The notes: generated by a model from the letters alone, not told the origin. A DNA stretch of 64,000 bases from Cytophaga aurantiaca DSM 3654 (GCF_000379725.1 NZ_KB903628.1:1-64000); one strand, 5' to 3'. Shown: positions 51,326 to 61,508, numbered from the stretch's first letter. Translations and numbers: made by a program.

Positions 51326-51652
51326 TTAATGTGCAACAAATTTTAATCCTACAATAGAAGCGATCAAGGTAGTTAAAAAGAATAAGCGCCAGAATTCTGC
51401 CGGTTCTTTAAAAAATAAAATACCTACAATCACTGTTCCCACAGCACCAATACCTGTCCATACTGCATAAGATGTTCCAATAGGCAACGTTTGTATAGCG
51501 CGATATAATAAGTACATGCTTATCGTTGATGTAATGGCAAATGCCAATAACCACAAATACGAAGTGGTTCCGGTTGTTTCTTTGGCTTTACCCAAACAAA
51601 AGGCGAAGATCACTTCAAATAAACCTGCGATAATTAATATGATCCAGTTCAT
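51326..51652 (-). CDS. Small multidrug resistance (SMR) family transporter
   Basis: A 108-residue four-helix inner-membrane antiporter that works as a dimer. The essential membrane Glu is in GLFEVIFA; choosing the second ATG (51652) puts it at position 13, its usual place, whereas the first ATG would give 15. The IGTSYAVWTGIGAVGT motif of helix 3 is present. The family exports guanidinium (Gdx/SugE) or quaternary ammonium compounds (QacE/EmrE); the sequence alone leaves this open. It is a single gene with a good promoter. Confidence 0.9.
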   Translation of the reverse strand: MNWIILIIAGLFEVIFAFCLGKAKETTGTTSYLWLLAFAITSTISMYLLYRAIQTLPIGTSYAVWTGIGAVGTVIVGILFFKEPAEFWRLFFLTTLIASIVGLKFVAH

Positions 51653-51673
51653 ATGCATTCAATTATGTACTTA

Positions 51674-51700
51674 CAAAGATAGAAACTATTTATTTATCAA
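51674..51700 (-). promoter_or_regulatory. Promoter of the SMR transporter gene
   Basis: On the minus strand, TTG (51698-51700), a 16-base spacer and TATCTTTG (51674-51681) match the Bacteroidota consensus, with an exact -7 box. It ends 21 bases before the chosen ATG. Confidence 0.5.
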
Positions 51701-51805
51701 TACTGCAATATTAAGGAATTAACAATTTGCTGTTATGAAAATTATGAAACAGCCTTAGAAATTAACACAGTACTGATTTTTAAATAACATCCTAATAATA
51801 ATATC

Positions 51806-54640
51806 ATGCCAACTTGCGGCATGCGTTCTATAATTAAATTCATTATACTCTTTGTACTATTCTTTATTGTACAAACCATCTCAGCAGCAACAATTCAGGG
51901 GCACATAAAAGATGTCGAGACACAGGAGGCGCTGATCGGAGCTATCATTCGCGAAAAAAATCAAAGTCATATAGGTGCTGCTACGGATTTTGATGGCGGG
52001 TTCATTATTAAAAATATACCTACAGGTGAATACACTTTTATTGTAGGTCATCTAGGATACTTACATCAAAGCAAAAGCATCCACATCACAAATGATATGA
52101 ATCATTATACATTAAACTTTTATATGGTGCACGATACATTAACAGCTGAAGTTGTTATAACGGGTTCGCATTCATATGGAGCCGAATCCGATACATTAGC
52201 AAGAAAAACAGAGCAGAATGCGGACAATGTAATAAACGTAGTATCTGCAAACACCATACAGATCTTGCCGGACATCACCGTTGCAAACGTACTGCAACGC
52301 GTATCTGGTGTATCGATTGAACGTTCAAGCAATGGTGATGGTCGTTATGCGATTGTTAGAGGTATGGACCCCAGATACAACTATACACTCGTAAATGGAA
52401 TAAAAATTCCAAGTCCGGATAATAAAAATAGGTATGTCCCTTTGGATCTTTTTCCAGCAGACTTATTAGAACGATTGGAAGTAATTAAAGCCTTAACCCC
52501 TTCAATGGAAGGCGATGCAATAGGTGGTGTTGTAAATATGGTTATGAAAAGTGCTCCGTATACACCCATATTCAATGTCAATTTAGCAACTGGTTATAGT
52601 CAAATGTTTTTTGATCGAAGCTATTCAAAATTCGATCCAAATTCAATTCAAAAAACATCTTTAGGAGAAATTCATGGACAAGATTACCAAGCATCGACGT
52701 ATGATTTCAATTATAACAATTTCACATACCATAATATTAAAGCTCCTATTAATGGCATTGCTGGTATCACATTAGCAAAACGATTTTTCAAAAATAAATT
52801 TGGAGTTGTTTTAGCTGGAAGCTATCAAAACACATACAGAGCCACCAATAGTGTTTTTTTCAATCCAAACACTCAACCGCTACCTGGGAATGTACCAACA
52901 TTTGATGATATCTATTTAAGACAATATTCAACGCAACTAACACGTGGCGGGGTACATTCAAAACTTGATTACCAAATTAATAAAAATCATACCATAAGTC
53001 TGTACAATGTATATCTACAAATGAATGAATTGCAAACTAGACACACCATTGATACTGCACTTTCAATCAGCAGAACAGGTACAGGGACTGGTAATGTTTA
53101 TCTTTTAGATAGATCAAGATTTCAAAAACAAACTATCTACAATACAACATTACAAGGCAATCATACCCTAGCAGGAACAGTTAAAATAAACTGGTCAGCT
53201 GTATATTCATTAGCTAAAAGTAATCTGCCGGATTGGTCTGAAACATCTTTAACAAAAAACGTAAGTAAAGATGCGAACGGAAATCAGGTGATTACTCCTG
53301 AAACACTCGGATACTTACCTCGAAGATGGCAACACAATTCAGATGAAGATAAATCGGGATATTTAAATCTATCATGGTCACCTGCAAGCTTAGATCTTGC
53401 ACTTAAAAAATTAGCTGTAAGCAAAGTGGAACTGTCTGCAGGCGGAATGTACAGACATAAGACCAGAGATAATTACTACACTGAATATAAATTGACTCCC
53501 AAATCGAATGGTGGAATCATACCGCCATTCGATGGAGCATTTACTCCAGATAAATATTTATTTATATCTCAGGCTGCGAGTCAAGGTAGTCCCGTCAACC
53601 CGAACACATATGTGTGTTCAGAAAACATATTAGCTTACTACGGGCAGATTAAATTTCTATTATTTTCTAAACTTCAGGTATTAAGTGGCGTGCGGATTGA
53701 AAACACTCTTCAAAAATTTGAAACAGTAATGCCTTCCTCATTTGCAGGAAAGTCAGGCAGCATTTCTTACACAGATATGCTGCCAAGTCTTCATTTGAAA
53801 TACATGATTAATTCAAAACAAAACTTGCGATTCTCTTATTTTAAATCCATCAGTAGACCAAGTTATTTTGAAATCATTCCTTATAATATTCAAGGAGAAT
53901 ATTTCACAGAAGCTGGAAATCCTTATTTAAAACATACACAAGCTAAGAACTTTGATTTGAGATATGAATTTTTCCCAAAAGCGCTCGATCAAATTTTGGT
54001 TGGAGTTTTTTATAAAAATATTTTAAACCCAATTGAAATAGCTTATGTAAAAAGTGGTACATCGGGTTCATTACTGCAACCTCAAAATTTTGGTACTGCA
54101 ACAAACTATGGATTTGAATTTGTATTTACTAAATTTTTTGGAAAAATAGGTTTCACATCGAATTATACCTATACAAATTCAAGCATAACTACAGATAAAG
54201 CCTACTATTATAGAGATGACAACAATCAATTAACAACAAGTACAGTAAGACAAACAAGGCCTCTGCAAGGGCAGTCAAAACACATTGCAAACATTTCGCT
54301 TTTATATAAAAATCAAACAAAGGGATTAGAAATACTTTTGGCATATGTTTATACAGGTCGAAGAATTGTTCAACTCTCTCCTTATAAAGATTTGGACTAT
54401 TGGCAAAAAGGAATGTCTCAACTTGATTTTTCATTTGAGAAAACAATAAAAAAGAAATTCACTTTCTACGCAAAAATTACCAATATTTTAAACTCTCCTT
54501 TACTCGTTGAAATCATGCAACCCAATCCTTATCGCAGTGGGTCAAATGTGTTGTATGGCCAAACTCGCGATGACCGTATTTTAGTTCAAAAAGAATACTA
54601 TGGACAAAATTACTTACTAGGTATTCGTTACAAATTTTAA
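51806..54640 (+). CDS. TonB-dependent outer-membrane receptor
   Basis: A 944-residue receptor. A signal peptide (about 1-28) is followed by a carboxypeptidase-like regulatory domain (about 30-105: IQGHIKDVETQEALIGAIIREKN). The plug (about 125-250) has ITVANVLQRVSGVSIERSSNGDGRYAIVRGMDPRYNYTLVNG, RLEVIKALTPSMEGDAIGGVVN. A large barrel follows, ending in YLLGIRYKF. The plug is of the type with RGxxPRYNxTLxNG seen in receptors annotated for oligosaccharides or peptides. An ATG five codons downstream is an alternative start. It is paired with the beta-helix lipoprotein gene 35 bases downstream, which is likely its surface partner. The substrate is unknown. Confidence 0.88.
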   Translation: MPTCGMRSIIKFIILFVLFFIVQTISAATIQGHIKDVETQEALIGAIIREKNQSHIGAATDFDGGFIIKNIPTGEYTFIVGHLGYLHQSKSIHITNDMNHYTLNFYMVHDTLTAEVVITGSHSYGAESDTLARKTEQNADNVINVVSANTIQILPDITVANVLQRVSGVSIERSSNGDGRYAIVRGMDPRYNYTLVNGIKIPSPDNKNRYVPLDLFPADLLERLEVIKALTPSMEGDAIGGVVNMVMKSAPYTPIFNVNLATGYSQMFFDRSYSKFDPNSIQKTSLGEIHGQDYQASTYDFNYNNFTYHNIKAPINGIAGITLAKRFFKNKFGVVLAGSYQNTYRATNSVFFNPNTQPLPGNVPTFDDIYLRQYSTQLTRGGVHSKLDYQINKNHTISLYNVYLQMNELQTRHTIDTALSISRTGTGTGNVYLLDRSRFQKQTIYNTTLQGNHTLAGTVKINWSAVYSLAKSNLPDWSETSLTKNVSKDANGNQVITPETLGYLPRRWQHNSDEDKSGYLNLSWSPASLDLALKKLAVSKVELSAGGMYRHKTRDNYYTEYKLTPKSNGGIIPPFDGAFTPDKYLFISQAASQGSPVNPNTYVCSENILAYYGQIKFLLFSKLQVLSGVRIENTLQKFETVMPSSFAGKSGSISYTDMLPSLHLKYMINSKQNLRFSYFKSISRPSYFEIIPYNIQGEYFTEAGNPYLKHTQAKNFDLRYEFFPKALDQILVGVFYKNILNPIEIAYVKSGTSGSLLQPQNFGTATNYGFEFVFTKFFGKIGFTSNYTYTNSSITTDKAYYYRDDNNQLTTSTVRQTRPLQGQSKHIANISLLYKNQTKGLEILLAYVYTGRRIVQLSPYKDLDYWQKGMSQLDFSFEKTIKKKFTFYAKITNILNSPLLVEIMQPNPYRSGSNVLYGQTRDDRILVQKEYYGQNYLLGIRYKF

Positions 54641-54675
54641 TAGACAAATTGAAAATAAACAAACTATAAACTAAT

Positions 54676-56064
54676 ATGAAAAAAATCTATCTAATGGGAG
54701 TTGCTGTCGGCTTACTGGCAAGCATTTCTTCTTGTAAAAAAAGTAGTGACGAAACCGTTACACTTTCAGAACCACAATTTCAAGCTGGCCAAGCAATTAC
54801 ACATGATACCTTATCCGGTAGTGTAAAGGGTACAATGCTGGCTGGCAAAACGTATTACTTTGCAACTCCCGTAACTGTAAACGCTGGTGACACATTAGTA
54901 ATGCAATCCGGTGTAAAATTATTAGCCATCAATCCTTCTGCACAATTAGTTGTTAAAGGTACATTCTTGTCTTTAGGAACAAAAGCATCACCAAATACAA
55001 TAACGGGTGTTACTGGAGATCAGACGGTAAAATCAAATTCAATTATAGATCCAAGCTCAGATCCAGCATTCACGGCTCAATGGGGAGGTATCCAGTGTGA
55101 TGTAACGTGTCCTTTATTAGTAGTAAAATGGACGCATTTAGATTATTCAGGGGGTAATGTTGGTACAAATCCTATTGTTGGTTATAAATCCGGAGATGAT
55201 TTATTTACTATACTTTTCCAAAATCCAGATGGTGTGTATATTTTAGAAGACTCGTGGATCTATGGTACTACAACAGATGGTACTCGTGTTAAAGGTGGAA
55301 AGATTTCTATCATGAGAAATACCTTTGAAAAGATTGCTTACAATGATGGAGAAGCTGTTAACGTAAAAAGCGGGACTGTAGGTGACATGGCTTACAATAT
55401 GATCATTGGTACTGCAAAAAATGGTTTGAAAGCATCAAACAAAGGTGGTTTAACTCAATGCAATGTAAGTATGTACAACAACACTATGGTAAATGGTGGT
55501 TACAGAAGTATAGACCCTGCACGTGGTGGTTCAATGAACTATGAAGAAGGTGCAAAAGGCATTGCATACAACAACATCATTGTGAATTGCAGATACGGAT
55601 TAAGAATTTATGGAACACCTACAGTTGCTGATACACTTCATTTATTTTATGGCAATACTTTAAACTATGGTGACTCAGCAAGTGTTACTAATCAATACTA
55701 TCCTGTAGGATATGTTACAAAACCTATGACTACAGATATTCCGTTGCCAAGTTCTTTCTTACCTAACCCGTATCAATTAGGTCAAGCTTATACCTCACCT
55801 TCAAGTATTATCCAGGCAAACAATCCAAAGTTTGTTAACTTCCCACTTCCTCAAAATGCGCCGCACTTAAGAGACGTGAACTCTATCGGAACTTCAAACT
55901 TCAGATTACAAGCTGGCTCTCCTGCAATTGGAAAAGGAAACGTAGCATTCAGCCCAATTAATTCTGTTAGCAGTATTACGGACCCATTCTTAAAGGCAAC
56001 TATTAGCCTTCCAAATGGTGACCTTGGTGCTTACCCAACTGACGGTACAGGTAACCAACACTAA
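54676..56064 (+). CDS. Right-handed beta-helix lipoprotein
   Basis: A 462-residue lipoprotein (lipobox SSC at about residues 18-20, then KK). Repeated short strands with Asn turns, such as ISIMRNTFEKIAYNDG, AYNMIIGTAKNGLKASN, VSMYNNTMVNGG and GIAYNNIIVNCRYGLRI, indicate a parallel beta-helix of pectate-lyase-like type. No catalytic residue set can be identified, so binding and hydrolysis are equally possible. It is the partner gene of the TonB receptor upstream and probably sits on the cell surface next to it. It ends at a strong hairpin. Confidence 0.75.
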   Translation: MKKIYLMGVAVGLLASISSCKKSSDETVTLSEPQFQAGQAITHDTLSGSVKGTMLAGKTYYFATPVTVNAGDTLVMQSGVKLLAINPSAQLVVKGTFLSLGTKASPNTITGVTGDQTVKSNSIIDPSSDPAFTAQWGGIQCDVTCPLLVVKWTHLDYSGGNVGTNPIVGYKSGDDLFTILFQNPDGVYILEDSWIYGTTTDGTRVKGGKISIMRNTFEKIAYNDGEAVNVKSGTVGDMAYNMIIGTAKNGLKASNKGGLTQCNVSMYNNTMVNGGYRSIDPARGGSMNYEEGAKGIAYNNIIVNCRYGLRIYGTPTVADTLHLFYGNTLNYGDSASVTNQYYPVGYVTKPMTTDIPLPSSFLPNPYQLGQAYTSPSSIIQANNPKFVNFPLPQNAPHLRDVNSIGTSNFRLQAGSPAIGKGNVAFSPINSVSSITDPFLKATISLPNGDLGAYPTDGTGNQH

Positions 56065-56090
56065 TTCTACTTATCATATCATTCATTCCT

Positions 56091-56133
56091 AATGAATCCG
56101 GTAAAGATGCTATTTATCTTTACCGGATTCATT
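56091..56133 (+). terminator. 18-bp perfect hairpin behind the beta-helix gene
   Basis: AATGAATCCGGTAAAGAT (56091-56108) pairs fully with 56116-56133 around a 7-base loop, followed by a weak ATTTTAT. It lies between convergent transcription units. Confidence 0.8.
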
Positions 56134-56306
56134 ATTTTATGACAACAAAGAAAATTATTTTTCAAAAAATATTTAGTGCGATATGTTTTAAACATGTTCT
56201 TCTCGAATAAGAAATTAATCCTATCAATATTCCTCTCCGATATAATATATCTCAAGCACATATTTTATCTAAGTAATCTCTTAAATGATTATTCTTTATC
56301 TTATTT

Positions 56307-57041
56307 TTATTTCTGCTTAAAATCAAAATTAGTAATCAAACTAACTTGCAGTAAGTTTAAAAAACGCAAGTCCTGTTGCTTGTCTCTGGCAGCTATTTGA
56401 AGCAGATAACCCATTTCGAGCTTAGTGGCATTTGACATTTTATAACCAATGCCTGAATAAGTCCAGTTTTCGCTATATATAGCATTTTTAGCTCCTGTTA
56501 AACTAAAGTAAAATTCGTTGTACGCATTAAAATAAAATTCTTTTACATCCAGAGTCTTTCCTTGCAAAGGCAGGTTGAGTCCCAACTGATATCTTAAACG
56601 TGTACTGAATGGATATTCGCCGGTTTCCCGATTCTGTATAAACCGTTCTTCAAAACGAAATCGATTTGTTATTCTAGTCTTTTTTAAACTTTTGCTAAAA
56701 ATGCATTGCTGCCACAGCCGATGTTCGTTGCTGTAATCGCCCGTCAGTGGGTTATTGCGTTGATAGGTATAACTTGCAGCCACATTAAAATCGGGTGAAA
56801 ATTTATAAATAACACTGGGTTGAATGTAGAGTTGAAAATCTTTAGCAGGATATTCAACATTATTTTGAATGCTTTTAAATGCATCGATCGTTGTGGATGC
56901 AAAAAAATTATAATCTATTTTATTACTGATTCTACCAGTTTGCGAAATTGCGGGAAGAAACCCATAGAACGAAAGATTTTGTGCCTGCACATGAACCCCA
57001 ATGCCGATAAATAGCAGCAGGTATAAAGAATACTTTTTCAT
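56307..57041 (-). CDS. DUF2490 outer-membrane barrel protein
   Basis: A 244-residue protein with a signal peptide (1-20, ending VQAQ). The body shows DUF2490 features: a barrel with QLYIQPSVIYKFSPDFNVAASYTYQRNN, a NEHRLWQQ motif, RFRFEERFIQN and RLRYQLGLNLPL. It should form an outer-membrane barrel of about 12 strands. The function is unknown. The start directly abuts the stop of the gene upstream, so the three minus-strand genes form an operon. Confidence 0.82.
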   Translation of the reverse strand: MKKYSLYLLLFIGIGVHVQAQNLSFYGFLPAISQTGRISNKIDYNFFASTTIDAFKSIQNNVEYPAKDFQLYIQPSVIYKFSPDFNVAASYTYQRNNPLTGDYSNEHRLWQQCIFSKSLKKTRITNRFRFEERFIQNRETGEYPFSTRLRYQLGLNLPLQGKTLDVKEFYFNAYNEFYFSLTGAKNAIYSENWTYSGIGYKMSNATKLEMGYLLQIAARDKQQDLRFLNLLQVSLITNFDFKQK

Positions 57042-57545
57042 TTAATAAAGGCTTGGAATAGGCTTTAGAACAATCGTTTCAACTTTCACAAACTCACCTG
57101 CTCGATTAAAATAATATTCATAAAATTCTATCTCTTTATTTTTCTTGCCCCGAACCTGAATCTCATACAATAGTTTACCTCTGTAATCTACCGTTTGTGT
57201 TTGTTCTATTTTATATTTTTCCAAATCAACTGTGAGCTTCCCTTCAATCGATTTTTTAATTAGATCAGGAAGTGTGTCAAAAGAAATTTTTATTTCTTTT
57301 TCAATCATATTTCCAAGTGTATCAAAAAGCAACGAATACTGTTGTTTCATGTATTTAAAGTCTGCTTCATAACACATCGTATCTCCATCCTGCTCTATAA
57401 AATACGATACCTTGCCATGCGATGGAAAGTACTTACCTAAAAATTCCGGGATATTTTTAGGAATATTTTTAGCTGAAATACTTTTATCACTTTGTGCAAA
57501 CAAGGTGATGGGAAATAGAAAAATAACAATCAGTATTTTTTTCAT
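57042..57545 (-). CDS. Exported PepSY-like protein
   Basis: A 167-residue protein with a signal peptide (1-17, ending LFAQ). The layout is two alpha-beta units of the kind IPEFLGKYFPSHGKVSYFIEQDGDTMCYEADFKY and LIKKSIEGKLTVDLEKYKIEQTQTVDYRGKLLYEIQVRG, which resembles the tandem PepSY-like domains of Bacteroidota periplasmic proteins. The name rests on pattern only. It has no gap to the DUF2490 gene and a 2-base gap to the EamA gene. Confidence 0.65.
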   Translation of the reverse strand: MKKILIVIFLFPITLFAQSDKSISAKNIPKNIPEFLGKYFPSHGKVSYFIEQDGDTMCYEADFKYMKQQYSLLFDTLGNMIEKEIKISFDTLPDLIKKSIEGKLTVDLEKYKIEQTQTVDYRGKLLYEIQVRGKKNKEIEFYEYYFNRAGEFVKVETIVLKPIPSLY

Positions 57546-57547
57546 TT

Positions 57548-57970
57548 TTATTTAATTGTTAACACCAACATGCCACCAATAATTAAAGCTGCTCCCAATA
57601 ATAGCTTTGGTGTTAAAGGTTCACCCAATAGAATTATCGATAATAACAGCGTAATAACAATGCTACCTTTGTCAATTGACGCTACATAAGATACCTCTCC
57701 TATTTTTATGGCTTTATAATAAAAGATCCAGGACAAAGATGTTGTAACTCCAGAAATCATCAGAAAAACAACCGCCCTGGTTGTTAGATTACCTACTTCT
57801 TTAATATTCTGAAACACCATGAAATTCAAAATTACAAACACAAAAACAACGCTTGTTCGAACAGCCAAGCCCAAATCTGAACTGATGTGTTTCATTCCAT
57901 ACTTTGCAATAACCGATGTCAGGCCTGCAAAGAACATAGATATCAGGCTATATACAATCCAATTTTTCAT
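57548..57970 (-). CDS. EamA/DMT-family membrane protein, single-domain (half-size)
   Basis: A 140-residue protein with five hydrophobic segments, corresponding to one EamA repeat: ALISMFFAGLTSVIAKYGMKHISS-type start, then WIFYYKAIKIGEVSYVASIDKGSIVITLLLSIILLGEPLT. Most DMT carriers have two such repeats, so this one probably dimerises like SMR proteins. The substrate is unknown. It heads the minus-strand operon with the PepSY-like and DUF2490 genes. Confidence 0.8.
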   Translation of the reverse strand: MKNWIVYSLISMFFAGLTSVIAKYGMKHISSDLGLAVRTSVVFVFVILNFMVFQNIKEVGNLTTRAVVFLMISGVTTSLSWIFYYKAIKIGEVSYVASIDKGSIVITLLLSIILLGEPLTPKLLLGAALIIGGMLVLTIK

Positions 57971-58063
57971 ATTGATTCAATAAGTAATACATTTATTCTG
58001 TAGCAATATTGAGGAGACAAGGTATTATCATGAAACGTATTCACAACATAGCAATCTTAATGC

Positions 58064-58774
58064 TTACTCGCACGAACCAAACCCATCTATAAAGTCAAAG
58101 TCTGCCAAACAAGGATGCTTGTTGACAATACGTGTAACATAACCCGTTTTATCAAAAATAAATTTTACTGAATATTGATTTGCTCCATCACTGCCATGCA
58201 GGTATAAATAGAGGTATTTATTATCCTTCGTTATATACACTTCAGGAGCTTTATGAAAAATACAAAAATGAATGTTATACAGATCAGAATATGTCTGTTT
58301 AGGAATCTGCAGTTTGATATTGTTTCTAAGAATAATAAAGCTCGAAATTTCAGTAGCAGGAACCGTTCCCTGGACACCGTAAGCAAATGTACTATCGATC
58401 TTATTTCTCACGACAATTGAATCCCTTATTCTCTTATGATTGACTACAGAAAAAATAGTATCTGTTAATTGCATATCGTGCTGAGATGCTAAGAATGTTT
58501 TGGATTTAATGGCTAACTGAATTTGCTCACCGGATTTAGTAACGGTATAATAACGCACCTCGGTATCGGTGCAGCTTGCAGATGGAAGTAATTCCTGATC
58601 TACTCTATCGCTGATATAAACGGAGTCGCTTAATGAATTTAAATAACTAAAAAGTTCTTTCTTGTATTTCCAATCGGGAGAAACCTGCGCTTCACTTTTA
58701 AGAAAAAATAAAAATGACAATCCTAAGGATACAATTCTTGTATAATTGATCATTAATATTTTTATTCTCTTCAT
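58064..58774 (-). CDS. Exported hypothetical protein
   Basis: A 236-residue protein with a hydrophobic leader ending at about SEAQ (residue 30); an ATG at residue 8 (58753) would give a more usual signal peptide. The remainder is beta-rich, with a pair of Cys near the end (CLADFDFIDGFGSCE). I do not recognise a family. It lies 22 bases behind the CHAT-protein gene on the same strand and is probably cotranscribed with it. Confidence 0.65.
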   Translation of the reverse strand: MKRIKILMINYTRIVSLGLSFLFFLKSEAQVSPDWKYKKELFSYLNSLSDSVYISDRVDQELLPSASCTDTEVRYYTVTKSGEQIQLAIKSKTFLASQHDMQLTDTIFSVVNHKRIRDSIVVRNKIDSTFAYGVQGTVPATEISSFIILRNNIKLQIPKQTYSDLYNIHFCIFHKAPEVYITKDNKYLYLYLHGSDGANQYSVKFIFDKTGYVTRIVNKHPCLADFDFIDGFGSCE

Positions 58775-58796
58775 TTTTTTAATCAGCTATAACTCA

Positions 58797-61508
58797 TCAA
58801 TTACCAATCAATATAAACGCGGACCAGTAATATGGATTGCTGAATTCAGATGAGTTCAGCAATTTCAATTTTGCTTCACGTGATGCTTGTGCAAAATCAT
58901 TTTGATTTCCATTTAAATAGATGGCATAGAAATCATTCATATATACTTGTGTAGATGCATCTGAAACCTTCCATAACGACACGGTAATATTGTCTGCGCC
59001 GGCATAGAACAAGGCTCTGGACAAACCGATCAAGCCCTCTCCTTTCGCTATCTTACCTAAGCCTGTCTGGCAGGCCGATAAGCTTACCAGATCAGCATTC
59101 AGGTGCATATTATAAATGTCGCCTGAATATATACGGTCATTTTCTTCAGAAGTTCCATAGGTATAGATACAGGAAAGTTCAGGCTGTTCTTCATCTACAA
59201 GGCCATGTGTAGCTAAGTGAATGATGGAATATTGACGAATCGAATCGCCGATCAATACTTTTCTGGATGCATTTTTATAAGTGAACAAAGTCACCTGACT
59301 TTTATTTTTAAAGAGATCATTCAAGGCATCCACTTCTTTTAATGTACCCGGCAAGGAAGTGAGATCGCTTGCCTCACTGAAATCAACCGGCGCAAACAAC
59401 AATACACGTTGAGATGACTTTTGCTGCAGCTTGTTTTCATACAAAGAACCTGCATAGGTATAACTGATCGAAAACTGTTTGATCAAAAAATCCATTTGAG
59501 CATACGCAGCTGTATCGATTTTAGGAACCGTTCTCAACAACGCTTCAAATGGTATCGAGCCCATCTTACCATCGGGAATGATAATCAAATGTGTACAGGC
59601 TTTAGGTAATGCAGGGATCAGTTGTTTGTACAGTGCTGCTGACGTTTTAATAAATGTAGGCTTATTGTCAAACTTAATGGAGTTGCGCATTCCCGAAATA
59701 TATTTTTCATATGTTTCCATTAACGGAATAGAATATACCTTATACTCTTTATTGGTAATTCGAAATACTCGAACCGTATTTGTACTTTCCGAAACAAAAT
59801 ATTCCAGGATGCAATCCTCGGGTTTTAATTTTGACTGCAGTGCTTCGATCGTTATCGACTGAACATTGTATTTCAAATTATAATAAGCAGGATAATTTTT
59901 CTCCAATGAACGAATGAAAAATTCATACTCACGTTTGGCATCAAATAAATCTGATGCTACATTTTTCATCATTGTCTCATCTGCAATCCCTTTGGCAAGC
60001 TTTTGTTCCAGGTAGGAAATTTTTGTTTTGTAGGTGTCTTCCTTTTCAAGTTCCGTGTTGGGAATGCCGGCAAACTCCTTTGCCTTTGATTCGGCAATGG
60101 ATTCCTGCAATACAGACGCTTTACTCCGTTCAACAAAATAATACGCCAGCTTCAGATAATATTTCTTTTTAAATGTACTCTCGGACAAGAGCAAACACAG
60201 TTCAATACTTTTATCATACACATCATAACTGTATACACCCAGTGCAAGTTTATCGTTTTTACCGGTGCGTGTTTGTCTGAGCTGATCCAATAGGGTATCG
60301 CAGGATTGGTAGGTAGAGAGCGCCAGCGTCAGGTCTTTGATACGCAATGTTTTTTCAGCCTCACGTTTCGACAACACAATACCTTTGTGCATTAAGGTCG
60401 ATAATAATAATTGTCCGTCGAAATATTCTTCTATCTTCGGATTAACAGTATAGTCCGCTGAAGAGAATGAGCTGCAGTTTGAAATCAACGATTGTTGCAG
60501 TGCTTTTAATGCACTATTATAATCACGCTGCTCGGAATAAATAGCACCGATCAAGGTATAGCAGGCAGCCGTATTCGGATGCTTTTCACCATACGCTTTC
60601 TGATATATAGCCAAAGCTTTGTTTGCATATACCAAAGATGAATCGTATGCCTTTTTCTCCTGAAAAACCTGTGCAATACTAGAGTAGACAAATGCCTTAT
60701 TGGGATGTGCATCTTTATACCGTTCGTTCCAGATAGCTAATGCTTTTTCATACTGCACCAGAGAAGTATTATATACTTTTTGTTTTCTGTAGATCTGTCC
60801 AAGATTGCTATACGCCACTGCCAATGCGGGATTGTTAGGTGAATATATATCCTGATACATATGCAAAGCCAGTTCATAATAGTATAAGGATTCATCCAGA
60901 TCAAAACCGGAATATACCAAACCGATATTATTATATACAGCTGCAATGTCTGGTGAAGATAATGGAGCTGTGCCCTCATCAAGCAGCTCTCTTCGAAGCT
61001 TCAGCGATTCATTGAAATACTCCAGGGCTTTTTCATCGTTGCCTTGTATCCAATTAATAAGACCTTGAGTGTTGTAGCATTCAGCCAATACAGATTTCCA
61101 ATAAAATCTGTGTATTGTAAGCTGATCAATAGCATCTGAAATTTCAAAATCAGCCTGATCCAGCAAACCCTTCTGATAATAGATCTTTGCTCTGCAATTT
61201 TTAAGCAAAGCCAGCTCGTTGAACAAATCTATCGAACAATGTTTTGTTGCTTCATCTACAATATCCTGCGCCGCATCCAGATCATTCAGCCGTATGGCGC
61301 ATTCTGCGCGCCGTATCTGGCAATACAGATAATAAGAAACAGACGACTCCTTATATAAAGCAATTTCTTTCGAATAATATTCCATACTCGAAGCATACTC
61401 TCCCAACTCAAATAAGCTATCTGCCTTGATTTGATTTTGAGTAAGTATCTGTGCAAATGCGGATACCTGCAATACAAATAACAATCCTAAAAACCCGAAC
61501 TTCTTCAT
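58797..61508 (-). CDS. Exported TPR-CHAT protein (caspase-like protease fold)
   Basis: A 903-residue protein with a signal peptide (1-19, ending AFAQ), so it acts outside the cytoplasm. Tetratricopeptide repeats fill about residues 25-350; several start with AVYNNIGLVY, AVAYSNLGQIYRKQ, AFVYSSIAQVFQEKK or AACYTLIGAIYSEQR. A helical linker follows to about 600. The C-terminal CHAT domain (about 610-903) carries the His-Cys dyad of clan CD peptidases: His768 in HLATHGLVDE and Cys813 in LSACQTG. The motif is intact, so proteolysis is plausible. It is the middle gene of three exported-protein genes on the minus strand. No CRISPR or gasdermin-like gene is adjacent. Confidence 0.85.
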   Translation of the reverse strand: MKKFGFLGLLFVLQVSAFAQILTQNQIKADSLFELGEYASSMEYYSKEIALYKESSVSYYLYCQIRRAECAIRLNDLDAAQDIVDEATKHCSIDLFNELALLKNCRAKIYYQKGLLDQADFEISDAIDQLTIHRFYWKSVLAECYNTQGLINWIQGNDEKALEYFNESLKLRRELLDEGTAPLSSPDIAAVYNNIGLVYSGFDLDESLYYYELALHMYQDIYSPNNPALAVAYSNLGQIYRKQKVYNTSLVQYEKALAIWNERYKDAHPNKAFVYSSIAQVFQEKKAYDSSLVYANKALAIYQKAYGEKHPNTAACYTLIGAIYSEQRDYNSALKALQQSLISNCSSFSSADYTVNPKIEEYFDGQLLLSTLMHKGIVLSKREAEKTLRIKDLTLALSTYQSCDTLLDQLRQTRTGKNDKLALGVYSYDVYDKSIELCLLLSESTFKKKYYLKLAYYFVERSKASVLQESIAESKAKEFAGIPNTELEKEDTYKTKISYLEQKLAKGIADETMMKNVASDLFDAKREYEFFIRSLEKNYPAYYNLKYNVQSITIEALQSKLKPEDCILEYFVSESTNTVRVFRITNKEYKVYSIPLMETYEKYISGMRNSIKFDNKPTFIKTSAALYKQLIPALPKACTHLIIIPDGKMGSIPFEALLRTVPKIDTAAYAQMDFLIKQFSISYTYAGSLYENKLQQKSSQRVLLFAPVDFSEASDLTSLPGTLKEVDALNDLFKNKSQVTLFTYKNASRKVLIGDSIRQYSIIHLATHGLVDEEQPELSCIYTYGTSEENDRIYSGDIYNMHLNADLVSLSACQTGLGKIAKGEGLIGLSRALFYAGADNITVSLWKVSDASTQVYMNDFYAIYLNGNQNDFAQASREAKLKLLNSSEFSNPYYWSAFILIGN

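Noticed and set aside
58797-61508. CHAT protein as a CRISPR-linked (TPR-CHAT/gRAMP) protease
   Set aside because: No CRISPR array or cas gene lies in the window, and the protein has a signal peptide, so it is exported.
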